From Arabidopsis thaliana (taxonomy: Eukaryota; Streptophyta; Magnoliopsida; Brassicales; Brassicaceae), in assembly GCF_000001735.4 (NCBI RefSeq), contig NC_003076.8, positions 5,890,001-5,954,000 on the forward strand: a stretch of DNA of 64,000 nucleotides. Reading direction: 5' to 3'. Of this stretch, positions 23,097 through 35,143 are shown in pieces; positions within the stretch are counted from its first letter, which is position 1, and every line of letters begins with the position of its first letter. The translations under genes and the position numbers were made by a program. Under the pieces are notes generated by a model. That model ran no database searches. It saw only the letters and a list, made by a program, of their open reading frames with translations, and was not told where the DNA came from.

Positions 23097-26000
23097 TTCT
23101 ATCTGGCTTTAGTGCTCTCAAAACTGAAAGACTCGAAATTAGCCTCTGTTCTGCCATCGACTTTAGGACTATCTCAAAGGATAAGTCAATGGAACTTTCA
23201 AATTCAATAACTAATTTTTTCTGTATCAAAAGAACAAAAAAGATTTTAAATGAAATATTGATAACAAAGTAATAGTTCATGGTATTACAAGTAACTATTA
23301 TGGATGGTAGTATGCTAATTACAAATCTTTTAACACTCAAGTTTTTAGTAAACAATACAGTATTATTATAGTTCTAATCTTTTAGTGGCTATTTTTTTTT
23401 TTCTTTTCCGAAAACGGATGAATAGTGAGACAGAAGACAATTTCATTACTCATAATAGAAAACAACTCGGGATAGGATAAATAATTCTCAAATTTTTGTT
23501 AATCTCCTTCTACGATCCGAGAGACCGAGACCAATCTTTGTTAATACTTTATGACATGGCGTAAAACATTGTTTTTACCGAAAAATTAAACTAGAGAACA
23601 CATGGATGCAACCTACTTAAACCATTAACCAAATACGTGGTTAAAAATTCTTAAACTTTCTTTATAAATTCAGTCTAAGTAAAATAACATATTTAATTTT
23701 GAATAAAATAATTGGTTCACTCGGGTATACAGAATAGTACACAAAAACTGTAAGAAAAGTTAAGAATAACGTTTTAAATATTACATTTGTGATTAGTAAT
23801 TGTTAAAGCATTACCTCATATAGCAGCACAACGATACATAATTATCATTTTTGACCAGCATTAACTATGCAAATACGACCGCACATCTATAAAGAAAAAA
23901 AGTATATACGACAACGCTCTATCGAATATAGTGTACAAATTAAACTGGGTGGTTCACCTAACCTAGCTAGTTGAATATATTTTAAATTGTGTGTAATGGT
24001 TGTGTTCACCTAACCAAACTATGAACAATTCGATGGTTATATATTTTATTCATACACATAGATTTTAGTCTATAGATGCTGTATTTTTTTTATTTTTATT
24101 TTTTTCCATTCATATTATGATCACTAAATGACACTATTTCTCTCTTCTTTGTATATACTAGATATGGTTTTAACTTTTTGATTAAGATATTAACAAATTT
24201 GGATTTCTTCAATATAATTAGTAATTATATTATATATAATATTAAAATCATCTAATAGTATGATATACTAATTTGGTTTCACAATATTTGATGTTGTAGG
24301 TTTTTCATACAAATTAAAAAAAGGAGAAATTTTACATTTTTTAATTAATATTTTGTTTGTTTAATAATATCAATTCTACTTCTTTCTTCTCTATTAGTCA
24401 TGAATAAAAATAATAATAATATTGATTCAAAAAATCAATCTCTGTGGAATAAGAAAAAAACCCACATCATTAATCTTTGTAGAAGAGAAAAAGTATTTCA
24501 TTATTATATTCATAAATATACATGATATATTATTGAAAATTGTACTACATTTCTCTTCTTTAGGTTTTGTGAAAAACCCTCAAAATAGCCAATATATATA
24601 AAAGCATCTCCAATGCATACTTTTCTTTTTTCTATATTTTAGAAACAACTCTATTTTAGAAGAAATATAATTAATGTTGCTGCAATGTATTTTTTAAAAA
24701 TAGAGTTTCCTCTAAAATAAAAAAAATGGAAATTACTTTATATATAAAGTAAAAAGTAAAAACTAAGAGTTATTTATTTTAAAGAAAATTCTATTTTACA
24801 GTTATACATTAAAAAAAATATCTTTAAAATAGAAAAAAATAAAAGTGCACATTAGAGATGCTATTAAAATAGACGTATGTAAATCTCGTGGACGATTCCG
24901 TGCATCATTGACTTTACCAACCCATTTGTGCTCTACCTAGGGAAGAAATCTATTTAACGATTGGTAATTTGGTATCACTACCATTTATTATTAGGTCCAC
25001 CCGTTACTATTTCTACAATTTGGTCCCCTCGTCTCATCTTTATAGGCCCTCCACCAATTAATGCCCTCGGACGTTTCTTTGATTCTTAATGACTATAAAC
25101 TCGCCTTTGGAATTTTCAAAATCTTTAAGTGAACAAAACATCTGTCATACGCAAGTGGATGCTGGAATTGTGATAAAGTATGGTTTAGTCAGAAATCAAA
25201 ATTAATACACAACAACTGTAGATGCTACCACGGGCCACGGCTAATCCTACAACTCCAAAATCCAATATAAGTCGTCGAACTTTAATAGCAAATTTTTATG
25301 TCATCGAACCAATAACGAGATTAGCTACAAGATTATACAACGTCAAAATACTTCAATCCCTTTAATTTTTGAGGTGAATCTTGCTATTTTTGTTTGTAAA
25401 ATTTTGTTATATATGTAACTGATGCCATACATGCATTGACTAGTTTTAAGGGATGCAAAATTCTATAGAAATGGTTGCGGTTTGTCACGACCCTTTTGTT
25501 GGGATGTATCATGACAGTTGCGTGGCTTCCGCTGGGCCATTTCACTGGAGCAGGTGAATGTGCTTTAGTGAAGGGCATGGATGACTCAGGTTGGAGGAAT
25601 TATTTTGGAGTTAGACAGAACAATTTGGGTAGAGTTTGAGTCTTTATTACTAATTGAGGATCAAACACAGATGAGGAGATTAGGCCATTCCTGCACAAAC
25701 TGGTCGTGATTTAAAGTCAATCACCTAATAAGCTCAAAGCAGGACAAAACTAGTTGGAGATGGTCGATGGTAGAAAAGTTGGTCGGATAATATTGAGATT
25801 GTCGACCGATGCACGATCTTTTGAAAACAAGCCCATGACAGATTGCTGTAAAAAAATGATGGTTGAATAGGAAGATGTAAAATTACTAAAATAGAGACAA
25901 TACAAATGATTTACAAAAAAACATCAAAACTAATCTGTAAAGAAAAAAACACACACACCAAAATTATATTTTTCTTTTAAGCACCAAGAATCCGACATAA

Positions 26001-27014
26001 GTTTTTGTTTGTCTATTAGTTTATTATATGTAGTTTATTAGTTTATTATTTAGATAAAAAATTATTCCTTAAAAAAAAAACCATAAAAACGGGATTGTTA
26101 CCGTATAACGAAATTACAAAATCTAGATGTGGTTCCAAGTTCTAACCATTAGGTTCAACATCCCAAAGATCAGTTGATAGACTGGTGATTCCACTAGAAA
26201 AGTTGACAAAAGGGGCAATTGGTAGAAACAATAGAGACTTTAACTCGGTTTTTTTCAAATGTTCAAAGTTTGATTTAATTATTCAACCACTTTTTTTTAA
26301 AAAAAAATCTAATAATGAAAACCTTCTGTTTTTTTTTTTAAAGTCAATCCCCAATATTATCTATGTTAATATTTTTGAAATACATATTTGTTGTTTTAAT
26401 TGAGTCGTTTTCTAATTTTTGCACCTAAACATTCAATCGAATCTTTTCTTAAAGTTCGATAATATATGAAAACAAATTAAACTTCAATATTAATATATAA
26501 GACGATATACCGCAGAAAAAATATTAAAACTAACAATCAAAAAATTATATAATTTAAACACAAAATAAAACAATACAACGTAAAATTTAAAAAATTTAGT
26601 AACCCAAACTCGAATCTTTTAGTAGTATTAAAAGAATTACACATATTTTTCTCACCAAAATTATCTTTTAATTTTTTAATTATATTCTACTTATTACCAA
26701 CTATAATTATTTCCAAGTAGTCGTTAGTAAGTTACTTACTTATTAGTTATTACATGTTTTGATTATTCTAATTTTAATTGTCAAACACATTAGAATATTT
26801 TTAAACTCTAGAAATATTATTTTAAACACTTTAGTTTTGAATTTTACCATTGCATTTGAACAACTTGTTTCAATATTATTAAATAAGAAATCTCAAATAT
26901 TAATATACGAAAAGGAGAGAAAATAAAATAGTATTGGCATATTCTGGGAAACCTTCAATTTCTTTTTGTGTGTTAAGAATAGATAGATGAGAGTGATGAT
27001 TTGGAGAAAGAGAG
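23097..27014. promoter_or_regulatory. Shared 3.9 kb region between divergent CSA1 and CHS3
   Basis: The two ATGs point away from each other (23096 minus, 27015 plus). The interval is AT-rich. It carries several TTGAC W-box cores (for example near 23851, 24908 and 26201) and a MITE-like element at 24603-24862. No intervening gene was found; short frames at 25384-25578 and 26185-26403 have no domain. Such divergent arrangements are typical of paired NLRs and would allow joint expression, though 3.9 kb is long for one shared promoter. Confidence 0.6.
24603..24862. mobile_element. MITE-like inverted-repeat element in the CSA1-CHS3 interval
   Basis: The left end AGCATCTCCAATGCATACTT and the inverted right end AGCATCTCTAATGTGCACTT match at 16 of 20 positions, and the match extends into T-rich DNA. 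The 260-base interior is AT-rich, has no coding capacity, and contains further self-complementary TCTATTTTAGA-type words, so it can fold back. Target-site duplications are not clear, so the superfamily is unassigned. GCATCTCCAATG ends are common on short non-autonomous DNA elements in Brassicaceae. Confidence 0.65.
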
Positions 27015-30000
27015 ATGGAACCACCAGCTGCTCGTGTAACGCCGTCGATTAAGGCCGACTGTAGTCACAGCGTCAACATCATCTGCGAGGAAACAGTACT
27101 GCACTCCCTTGTCAGCCACCTCTCGGCCGCTTTACGCCGGGAAGGCATATCTGTGTTTGTGGATGCGTGCGGATTGCAGGAAACCAAGTTCTTCTCCATT
27201 AAACAGAATCAGCCGTTGACAGATGGGGCTAGGGTTTTGGTGGTGGTTATTTCCGACGAGGTGGAGTTCTACGATCCTTGGTTTCCTAAGTTCTTAAAGG
27301 TTATCCAGGGTTGGCAAAACAACGGCCACGTGGTGGTTCCAGTCTTCTACGGCGTCGATTCGTTGACCCGAGTTTACGGGTGGGCCAATAGTTGGCTGGA
27401 GGCCGAAAAATTAACCAGCCACCAATCAAAGTTCGTATACATTATACTTTTTTCTTTTGTCAAAAACAAGTAAATGTACTAATCATATAAACCGCTAGAC
27501 TTATATCATATGTGTATATATAATTAGGCAATCAAATTTTGAATAATCCAAGTGAAACTCAGATAATTTTGGAGTTATGTGATGAACTAAAGACACCTTT
27601 ACATTTTCATTGCTGGAATTGTTGTTAAGAGATTACTTTGTGTATATGCATTGATTTGAAATTTTTTTGGTTAAATTTTTAGTTTGTTGTTCAATTAAAA
27701 GACTTTAGTTGAAATAAAACATATTTGAAGTGATTGTTGAATAATAGAGGGTAGTTGTTTTTCCTTTCTTGGGCAGGATCTTAAGCAATAATGTACTCAC
27801 GGACTCCGAACTAGTGGAAGAGATCGTCAGAGATGTTTATGGGAAGCTTTATCCTGCAGAACGAGTTGGAATTTACGCGAGGCTACTAGAGATAGAAAAG
27901 TTGCTTTACAAGCAACATAGGGACATCCGAAGCATAGGAATTTGGGGTATGCCTGGCATAGGCAAGACGACGCTTGCTAAAGCAGTCTTTAATCACATGT
28001 CCACTGATTATGATGCTTCTTGCTTCATCGAGAACTTTGATGAAGCTTTTCATAAGGAGGGACTCCACCGTTTGCTCAAAGAAAGAATTGGTAAAATTCT
28101 AAAGGATGAGTTTGACATAGAAAGTTCGTATATTATGAGACCGACCCTCCATAGGGACAAATTATACGATAAAAGGATTCTTGTTGTTTTAGATGATGTG
28201 CGCGATTCCCTTGCTGCAGAGTCCTTCCTTAAAAGGCTTGATTGGTTTGGTTCCGGAAGCCTTATAATCATAACCTCCGTTGATAAACAAGTGTTTGCCT
28301 TTTGTCAGATCAATCAAATATACACGGTTCAAGGTTTAAATGTGCACGAGGCTCTGCAGCTTTTCTCCCAAAGCGTATTTGGAATAAACGAGCCAGAGCA
28401 GAATGACAGGAAACTGTCAATGAAGGTGATTGACTATGTTAATGGAAACCCGTTAGCTCTCAGCATTTACGGCCGAGAGCTAATGGGGAAGAAGTCAGAA
28501 ATGGAGACTGCATTCTTCGAGCTCAAGCATTGTCCTCCCTTAAAGATTCAGGATGTGCTAAAAAACGCTTATAGTGCACTTAGCGACAATGAGAAGAACA
28601 TTGTTTTGGACATTGCTTTTTTCTTCAAGGGAGAAACTGTCAATTATGTGATGCAGCTGCTTGAGGAATCTCATTACTTTCCACGTCTTGCAATAGATGT
28701 TCTTGTGGACAAGTGTGTGTTAACTATCTCAGAAAACACAGTGCAAATGAATAATTTGATCCAAGACACCTGCCAAGAAATCTTCAATGGAGAAATTGAG
28801 ACCTGCACCAGAATGTGGGAACCTTCCAGAATCAGATATCTGCTAGAATATGATGAACTTGAAGGAAGTGGAGAAACCAAAGCAATGCCTAAATCTGGTC
28901 TGGTCTGTCAAATTCTACTATATGCATTACCTGAGTTGTTCTATTAAGGCGAGCCTAACTTATTGATCTATCAATTTCTCTTGTTCTCTCAGGTCGCTGA
29001 ACACATCGAAAGCATATTCCTGGACACTTCAAACGTGAAATTTGATGTCAAACACGATGCATTCAAGAATATGTTTAATCTCAAATTCCTAAAGATATAC
29101 AATTCATGCTCTAAATATATTTCTGGACTCAATTTTCCAAAGGGCCTCGATTCTCTGCCTTATGAGCTAAGGCTCCTCCACTGGGAGAACTACCCTTTGC
29201 AATCCTTGCCTCAAGATTTTGACTTTGGACACCTTGTTAAGCTCAGTATGCCTTACAGCCAGCTTCATAAACTCGGGACAAGAGTCAAGGTAGGCTGACT
29301 AAGTCTGGGTATTTATCTGCAACTTCGCTTATAACATTACTGTTTCATTCATTTTCAATTTTTTATATTTTCAGGACCTTGTGATGTTAAAGAGGCTCAT
29401 TCTTTCTCATTCTTTACAGCTAGTTGAATGTGACATACTAATATATGCTCAAAATATCGAGCTAATTGATCTTCAAGGCTGTACAGGATTGCAAAGATTT
29501 CCAGACACGAGTCAATTACAGAATCTCCGGGTAGTAAATCTCTCAGGTTGCACAGAGATCAAATGTTTCTCAGGGGTTCCACCAAATATTGAGGAATTAC
29601 ATCTCCAAGGAACTCGTATAAGGGAAATACCAATATTCAATGCGACCCATCCCCCCAAGGTTAAGCTGGACCGGAAAAAGCTTTGGAATCTTCTAGAAAA
29701 CTTCTCGGATGTTGAGCATATCGATTTGGAGTGTGTAACAAATCTAGCTACAGTTACCTCAAATAATCATGTTATGGGCAAGCTTGTCTGCTTGAATATG
29801 AAATATTGTTCCAATTTGCGAGGCCTTCCTGACATGGTCAGTTTAGAATCTCTCAAAGTTCTTTATCTGTCGGGCTGTTCAGAGCTTGAGAAAATTATGG
29901 GTTTCCCGAGAAACTTGAAAAAACTATATGTTGGTGGAACCGCCATACGAGAATTGCCACAGCTTCCCAACAGTCTAGAATTCCTGAATGCTCATGGTTG

Positions 30001-33000
30001 TAAGCATCTGAAGTCAATTAATTTGGATTTTGAGCAGCTTCCTAGGCACTTCATCTTCAGTAATTGTTATAGATTTTCTTCACAAGTGATCGCTGAGTTC
30101 GTAGAGAAAGGTCTTGTAGCAAGTTTAGCAAGAGCAAAACAAGAGGTTTTTTACCTTTCTCTCGCTCTCTATCGCACGTTCATTTATTCTCATGCACACA
30201 GCACACAGGTTAACTAATTAATTTTGGCCTTTGCTTGAACAGGAACTCATCAAAGCACCTGAAGTCATCATCTGTATTCCTATGGACACACGGCAGAGAT
30301 CCTCCTTTCGCTTGCAAGCAGGTCGAAATGCAATGACAGACTTAGTTCCGTGGATGCAAAAACCTATCTCAGGCTTTTCTATGTCAGTTGTAGTATCATT
30401 TCAAGATGATTACCACAATGATGTAGGTCTTCGCATTAGGTGTGTAGGTACATGGAAGACCTGGAACAACCAGCCTGATAGAATAGTTGAGAGATTTTTT
30501 CAATGTTGGGCTCCTACCGAAGCTCCAAAAGTTGTAGCGGATCACATTTTTGTCTTGTATGATACCAAAATGCATCCTAGTGATAGTGAAGAAAACCACA
30601 TCAGTATGTGGGCTCATGAAGTCAAATTTGAATTCCACACAGTGAGTGGGGAAAACAATCCTCTAGGTGCTAGTTGCAAGGTGACTGAATGTGGTGTCGA
30701 GGTAATTACAGCTGCAACAGGTGATACTAGTGTTAGTGGAATTATAAGAGAAAGTGAAACTATAACTATTATCGAGAAGGAGGATACTATTATTGATGAG
30801 GAGGATACTCCTCTTTTGTCCAGAAAGCCAGAGGAAACGAATCGTTCTCGTTCATCTAGCGAATTACAGAAGCTTTCTAGTACGTCAAGTAAGGTAAGAT
30901 CTAAGGGAAATGTGTTTTGGAAGTGGTTAGGTTGTTTTCCCCTGCAGCCAAAAAACTTGAGATCTAGAAGTAGGCGCACAACAGCGTTAGAAGAAGCGTT
31001 AGAAGAAGCATTAAAAGAAAGAGAAAAATTAGAGGACACCAGAGAGTTACAAATAGCATTAATAGAGTCAAAGAAGATAAAAAAAATAAAGCAAGCAGAC
31101 GAAAGGGATCAAATAAAGCACGCAGACGAAAGGGAACAAAGAAAGCATTCCAAAGATCATGAGGAAGAAGAAATAGAGTCAAATGAGAAAGAAGAAAGAA
31201 GGCATTCCAAAGATTATGTGATAGAAGAATTAGTGTTAAAGGGGAAAGGTAAAAGAAAGCAACTGGATGATGATAAAGCCGACGAAAAGGAACAAATAAA
31301 GCATTCCAAAGATCATGTGGAAGAAGAAGTGAATCCTCCTCTTAGGTAACGCTTTTATGTGCTTCTGTAAGTGTGTATAAGGAATTCTTGGATTTTACGT
31401 TTACTTGCTCAGATCATATCTATTTTACTTGTAGCAAATGCAAGGATTGCAAATCTGCAATTGAAGATGGAATATCTATCAATGCCTACGGTTCTGTTTG
31501 GCATCCTCAATGTTTCTGTTGCCTTCGTTGTCGGGAGCCTATTGCTATGAACGAGGTTTTTAACCATATAAATACCAGCTTGAAATTGATTGCTACTTTA
31601 ATGTGATTACTGCTTGACTCTTGTACATTTTGTTTTCTGATGCAAAACATATATAACTCGTTAGATTTCAGACTTAAGAGGAATGTATCACAAACCTTGC
31701 TACAAGGAGCTCCGTCATCCGAATTGCTATGTCTGCGAAAAAAAGGTAAGTATATTCTCATGAGTTGGGTTTTGGACAATGAAACTACAAAAGAATTGGT
31801 CGTAGTGTATGTAAAATGTAATAGTATATTATTTCTTTCAGATTCCTCGTACTGCGGAAGGTTTAAAGTACCATGAGCATCCGTTCTGGATGGAAACATA
31901 CTGCCCTTCTCATGATGGTGATGGAACTCCCAAATGTTGTAGCTGTGAAAGATTAGAGGTCCTTAATTATAGTTCTTTGACTAGATTAGATGAATATTGA
32001 AACAGAGAAACCTTCTGGTTTGACTTGTTATAGTTCTGTGCAGCATTGCGGAACACAGTATGTAATGCTTGCAGATTTTCGATGGCTATGTCGAGAATGT
32101 ATGGACAGCGCGATTATGGATTCTGATGAATGCCAACCTTTGCACTTTGAAATCCGTGAATTCTTTGAGGGCTTACACATGAAGATTGAGGAAGAATTTC
32201 CTGTTTATTTGGTGGAGAAAAATGCTCTGAATAAAGCTGAGAAGGAAGAGAAGATTGTGAGTACATTTCCCAAACTAAAACTTCCTGATTTCTCTATCTC
32301 TCTCTCTCACTCTCTTCGTATGTCTCAGGACAAACAGGGGGATCAGTGTCTGATGGTAGTCAGAGGTATTTGCCTATCTGAAGAGCAGATTGTCACAAGT
32401 GTAAGACATTAACTAAGATCAAAATGATACTTAAAAAGATTGAAAATAGAATGGATTTTAACTCTATTCCACGTATACAGGTCTCACAAGGAGTAAGGAG
32501 GATGTTGAATAAGCAGATACTAGATACGGTTACAGAGTCTCAAAGGGTTGTTCGCAAGTGCGAGGTCACTGCAATTCTCATCTTATATGGGCTTCCTAGG
32601 TACTCTACCTCATCATCTTCTTTCTAAATACTCTCTTGCGCCAACTGGCTCAATCAAATCTATGTTCACACAGGTTACTCACAGGATATATCTTGGCCCA
32701 TGAGATGATGCATGCTTATCTTAGACTCAATGGTATGTAAGAGTCAAATATGTAATACTCCATTTGTACCCCCATTTGAGGAGAGTTCTCAAAGTCCTTT
32801 GGTTTGATCACAGGTTACAGGAATCTTAACATGGTTCTTGAAGAAGGATTATGCCAAGTGTTAGGCTACATGTGGTTGGAGTGTCAGACATACGTTTTTG
32901 ATACTGCCACAATAGCTTCTTCTTCTTCTTCTTCCCGCACTCCTCTATCTACAACCACATCAAAGAAAGTTGACCCATCTGATTTTGAGAAGAGGCTGGT

Positions 33001-33160
33001 AAATTTCTGCAAGCATCAGATAGAAACAGATGAGTCACCATTCTTCGGTGACGGGTTCAGGAAAGTTAACAAAATGATGGCCTCAAATAATCACAGCCTT
33101 AAGGATACCCTGAAAGAGATCATCAGCATTTCCAAGACTCCACAATATTCAAAGTTATGA
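27015..33160 (+). CDS. CHS3: TIR-NB-LRR-LIM-DA1 receptor CHS3 (DAR4), sensor with integrated domain
   Basis: Thirteen exons: 27015-27430, 27777-28902, 28993-29289, 29375-30145, 30243-31345, 31435-31555, 31665-31745, 31842-31958, 32044-32256, 32329-32400, 32481-32599, 32674-32732 and 32814-33160. All phases agree and give 1613 aa. Domains in order: a degenerate TIR (about 15-135); NB-ARC with P-loop GMPGIGKTT (196-204) and LVVLDD but MNN where MHD is expected; LRRs (LQGC, LSGC, YLSGC); a C-JID-like region; a charged repeat region with a UIM-like ELQIALIES; a LIM domain (CKDC...[10 protein letters not shown]) from about 1238; a second LIM-like zinc segment; and a DA1-type peptidase with HEMMH at 1488-1492 and downstream LEEGLCQ. 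The LIM-peptidase part is an integrated domain related to the DA1 growth regulators. Residue 1340 is Cys, the wild-type state at the site of the reported gain-of-function chs3-2D change. CHS3 needs CSA1 for signalling. Confidence 0.95.
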
Positions 33161-33655
33161 TAGCCAGCCATATGTTATACCAGTAATGCACGTTTTCATT
33201 CTTTGGTGTGAACACAGTTTCTTCTTGCTCTATTGCTCTTGTTCTCATGTTTTAAGAGTTTCTCCTTCGTTTTGCAGCCATAGAAACTTTAAACAATCTT
33301 GCCTGTTGTACAAATGTATTTTTCGCTGGAATGAATTCTTGCTGTGATAAAACTGAAGGATTCCTTAGCTCTTGATCCACTTCTAGCGTCGTATCACAAA
33401 AGCACATTAGGTATTATTGTTATTTGAATGTATCATTGTTGGAGGTATATAGAGTGGCTCAAGTCTCCCAAATATAACGAAGCTAAAATGTTTGTTATAG
33501 TGCTTTTAGTATTGGAATATCTTTATCTCTGTTCAACATTTACACTATACAGTTATCACCGATAATAATATTTGACTGTTTCAATCGCATTGATTCTACA
33601 CTTCAAATTCACTGTTTTTCATAGCTTCCACTTCCACCCTTCCACCATTTGTGCT
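33161..33655 (+). other. 3' flank of CHS3
   Basis: This probably contains the CHS3 3' UTR. No further coding exon is visible after the TGA at 33158. AT-rich DNA continues to the repeat element at about 33660. Confidence 0.5.
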
Positions 33656-33659
33656 ATAT

Positions 33660-34612
33660 AGAGGCCTGGGGGTTCGGTTATATCGGTTTAATCGGGTTTT
33701 CGGTTTTTTCGGATTTTTAAAATTTTGCCGAATTGGATCGAACAAAAATTATTCGGTTCGGTTCTCGGTTTTTTCGGTTCGGTTATGGACTAAAAATTGT
33801 GTTCCAAATTGAACTGAATAATTGTTATTTTTCGGTTTATTAGGTTAACCGAAAATAATTTTCATATTATAGCTATACATAACAAACAATCCAAGACAAT
33901 TTACAAGCCACCATCATTGTCGGAGCTCTACCATCATCGTCAACGCACAACCACCATCGCATAATCTTCTCGTCGAAAAAAATAAAATAAAAGAAATAAA
34001 TAAATCGCTGACATAAAAGAAAAATAATTCAAATGAGAAGATCAAGTGATCGAGGAAGAAGCATTCACCTAAGACCTGGAGTAAATAAATCAAGAGTGTA
34101 TACAATGATATAGAGAGAAGCCACTAGATCCAAAATTCTTAAGAAAAGAGGTGGAAGAAGAAGAAAAAACAAATGGGAACAGATTTAAATTTAGGGTTTT
34201 TCTTTTTATACTGTATAAAATAATTGTGGGCTGTAACATATATTGGGCCAAACGAAAATAATTAGTATTATGGGCCAACAAACAAAAGTTTAAATGAAAG
34301 CCCATATATAATAAAATCAATTAGGGTTTTTAATCTTAAACATGGCGGCCGACCTTCTTCTTCTTCCTTAAGACAATACATAATGACAGAAGCAAACTGG
34401 GGAAGATGAAGATGGAGTGGTGAAGAACAAAACCGAATAACCGTTCGGTTCAGAGGTGCCGAACCGAACCGACCCGTAAACCGAAATCTTCGAAAGAAAT
34501 TGCCGATCGGTTTGCTACTGTTCCAAACCTCGGTGCCGAAAACCGAAACAGTCGGTTTTTTCGGTTCGGTTTTCTCGGTTTATTCCGAATGATATACCAA
34601 TCCTGGTTTAAA
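33660..34612. mobile_element. Putative non-autonomous DNA element bounded by TTCGG-rich arrays
   Basis: A dense array of TCGGTT/TTCGGTTCGG words occupies 33668-33845. Similar arrays occur in both orientations at 34430-34590 (first AACCGAACCGA, then TCGGTTCGGTT). The ends are CCTGGGGGTTCGG on the left and, inverted, CCAGGATTGGTATATCATTCGG on the right, a weak terminal match. The interior has no protein domain. Arrays of TTCGG are typical of the subterminal regions of some plant hAT-like elements, where the transposase binds. Target duplications were not found, so the limits and class are uncertain. Confidence 0.4.
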
Positions 34613-34826
34613 TTGAAGGGCTGAATAAACCAAATATTTCATAGGCCCATGAAAGCCCAATAGAAATTACTGTGACATGTTTATGAGATTTTCGCGTGGC
34701 TTATTGTTGAGTTATAACGTTTCGGCTTCCCGACCTCAACCGTCTTCTGCTCCTCCGCCCCGCCACAGTTTCTTAGGGTTCTTCCGCATTGTTTCTCCGA
34801 ATTGCAATCCCCTCATTCTCCACAAT

Positions 34827-35096
34827 GTAAGTTTCGTTTATTTTGTCTTCAATTTCTTCTGGATTTTGTCAATTTATGTTTCCTTTGTTCTCTCTTTCAG
34901 AATCATCGAGTCTCTTGTTTTAGGTTTTATCCGATTCTGATTTGTATACCTGTCAACTTCATTTGTTAATCTGTGTGCTGATTTAGCTTCCTAACTCTGT
35001 TGATCGATTTGGGGAATTAGCTCTTTTTCTTTTCGTGGTGAATACTAATGATGCAAAGCTTTGAATCTGATCCATGTATTTTTTTATATGCTGCAG
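34827..35096 (+). other. 5'-UTR intron of the MFAP1 gene
   Basis: The donor CACAAT|GTAAGTTT and the acceptor TATGCTGCAG at 35096 enclose 270 T-rich bases upstream of the ATG at 35144. Splice-site quality is good at both ends. Confidence 0.7.
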
Positions 35097-35143
35097 AAAC
35101 AGATAGCTAATATAATTGAGTTTGGATACTCGCAAGTGAAAAT

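Noticed and set aside
25384-25578. 64-codon minus-strand frame between CSA1 and CHS3
   Set aside because: There is no motif, no neighbouring exon with matching phase, and no recognisable homologue.
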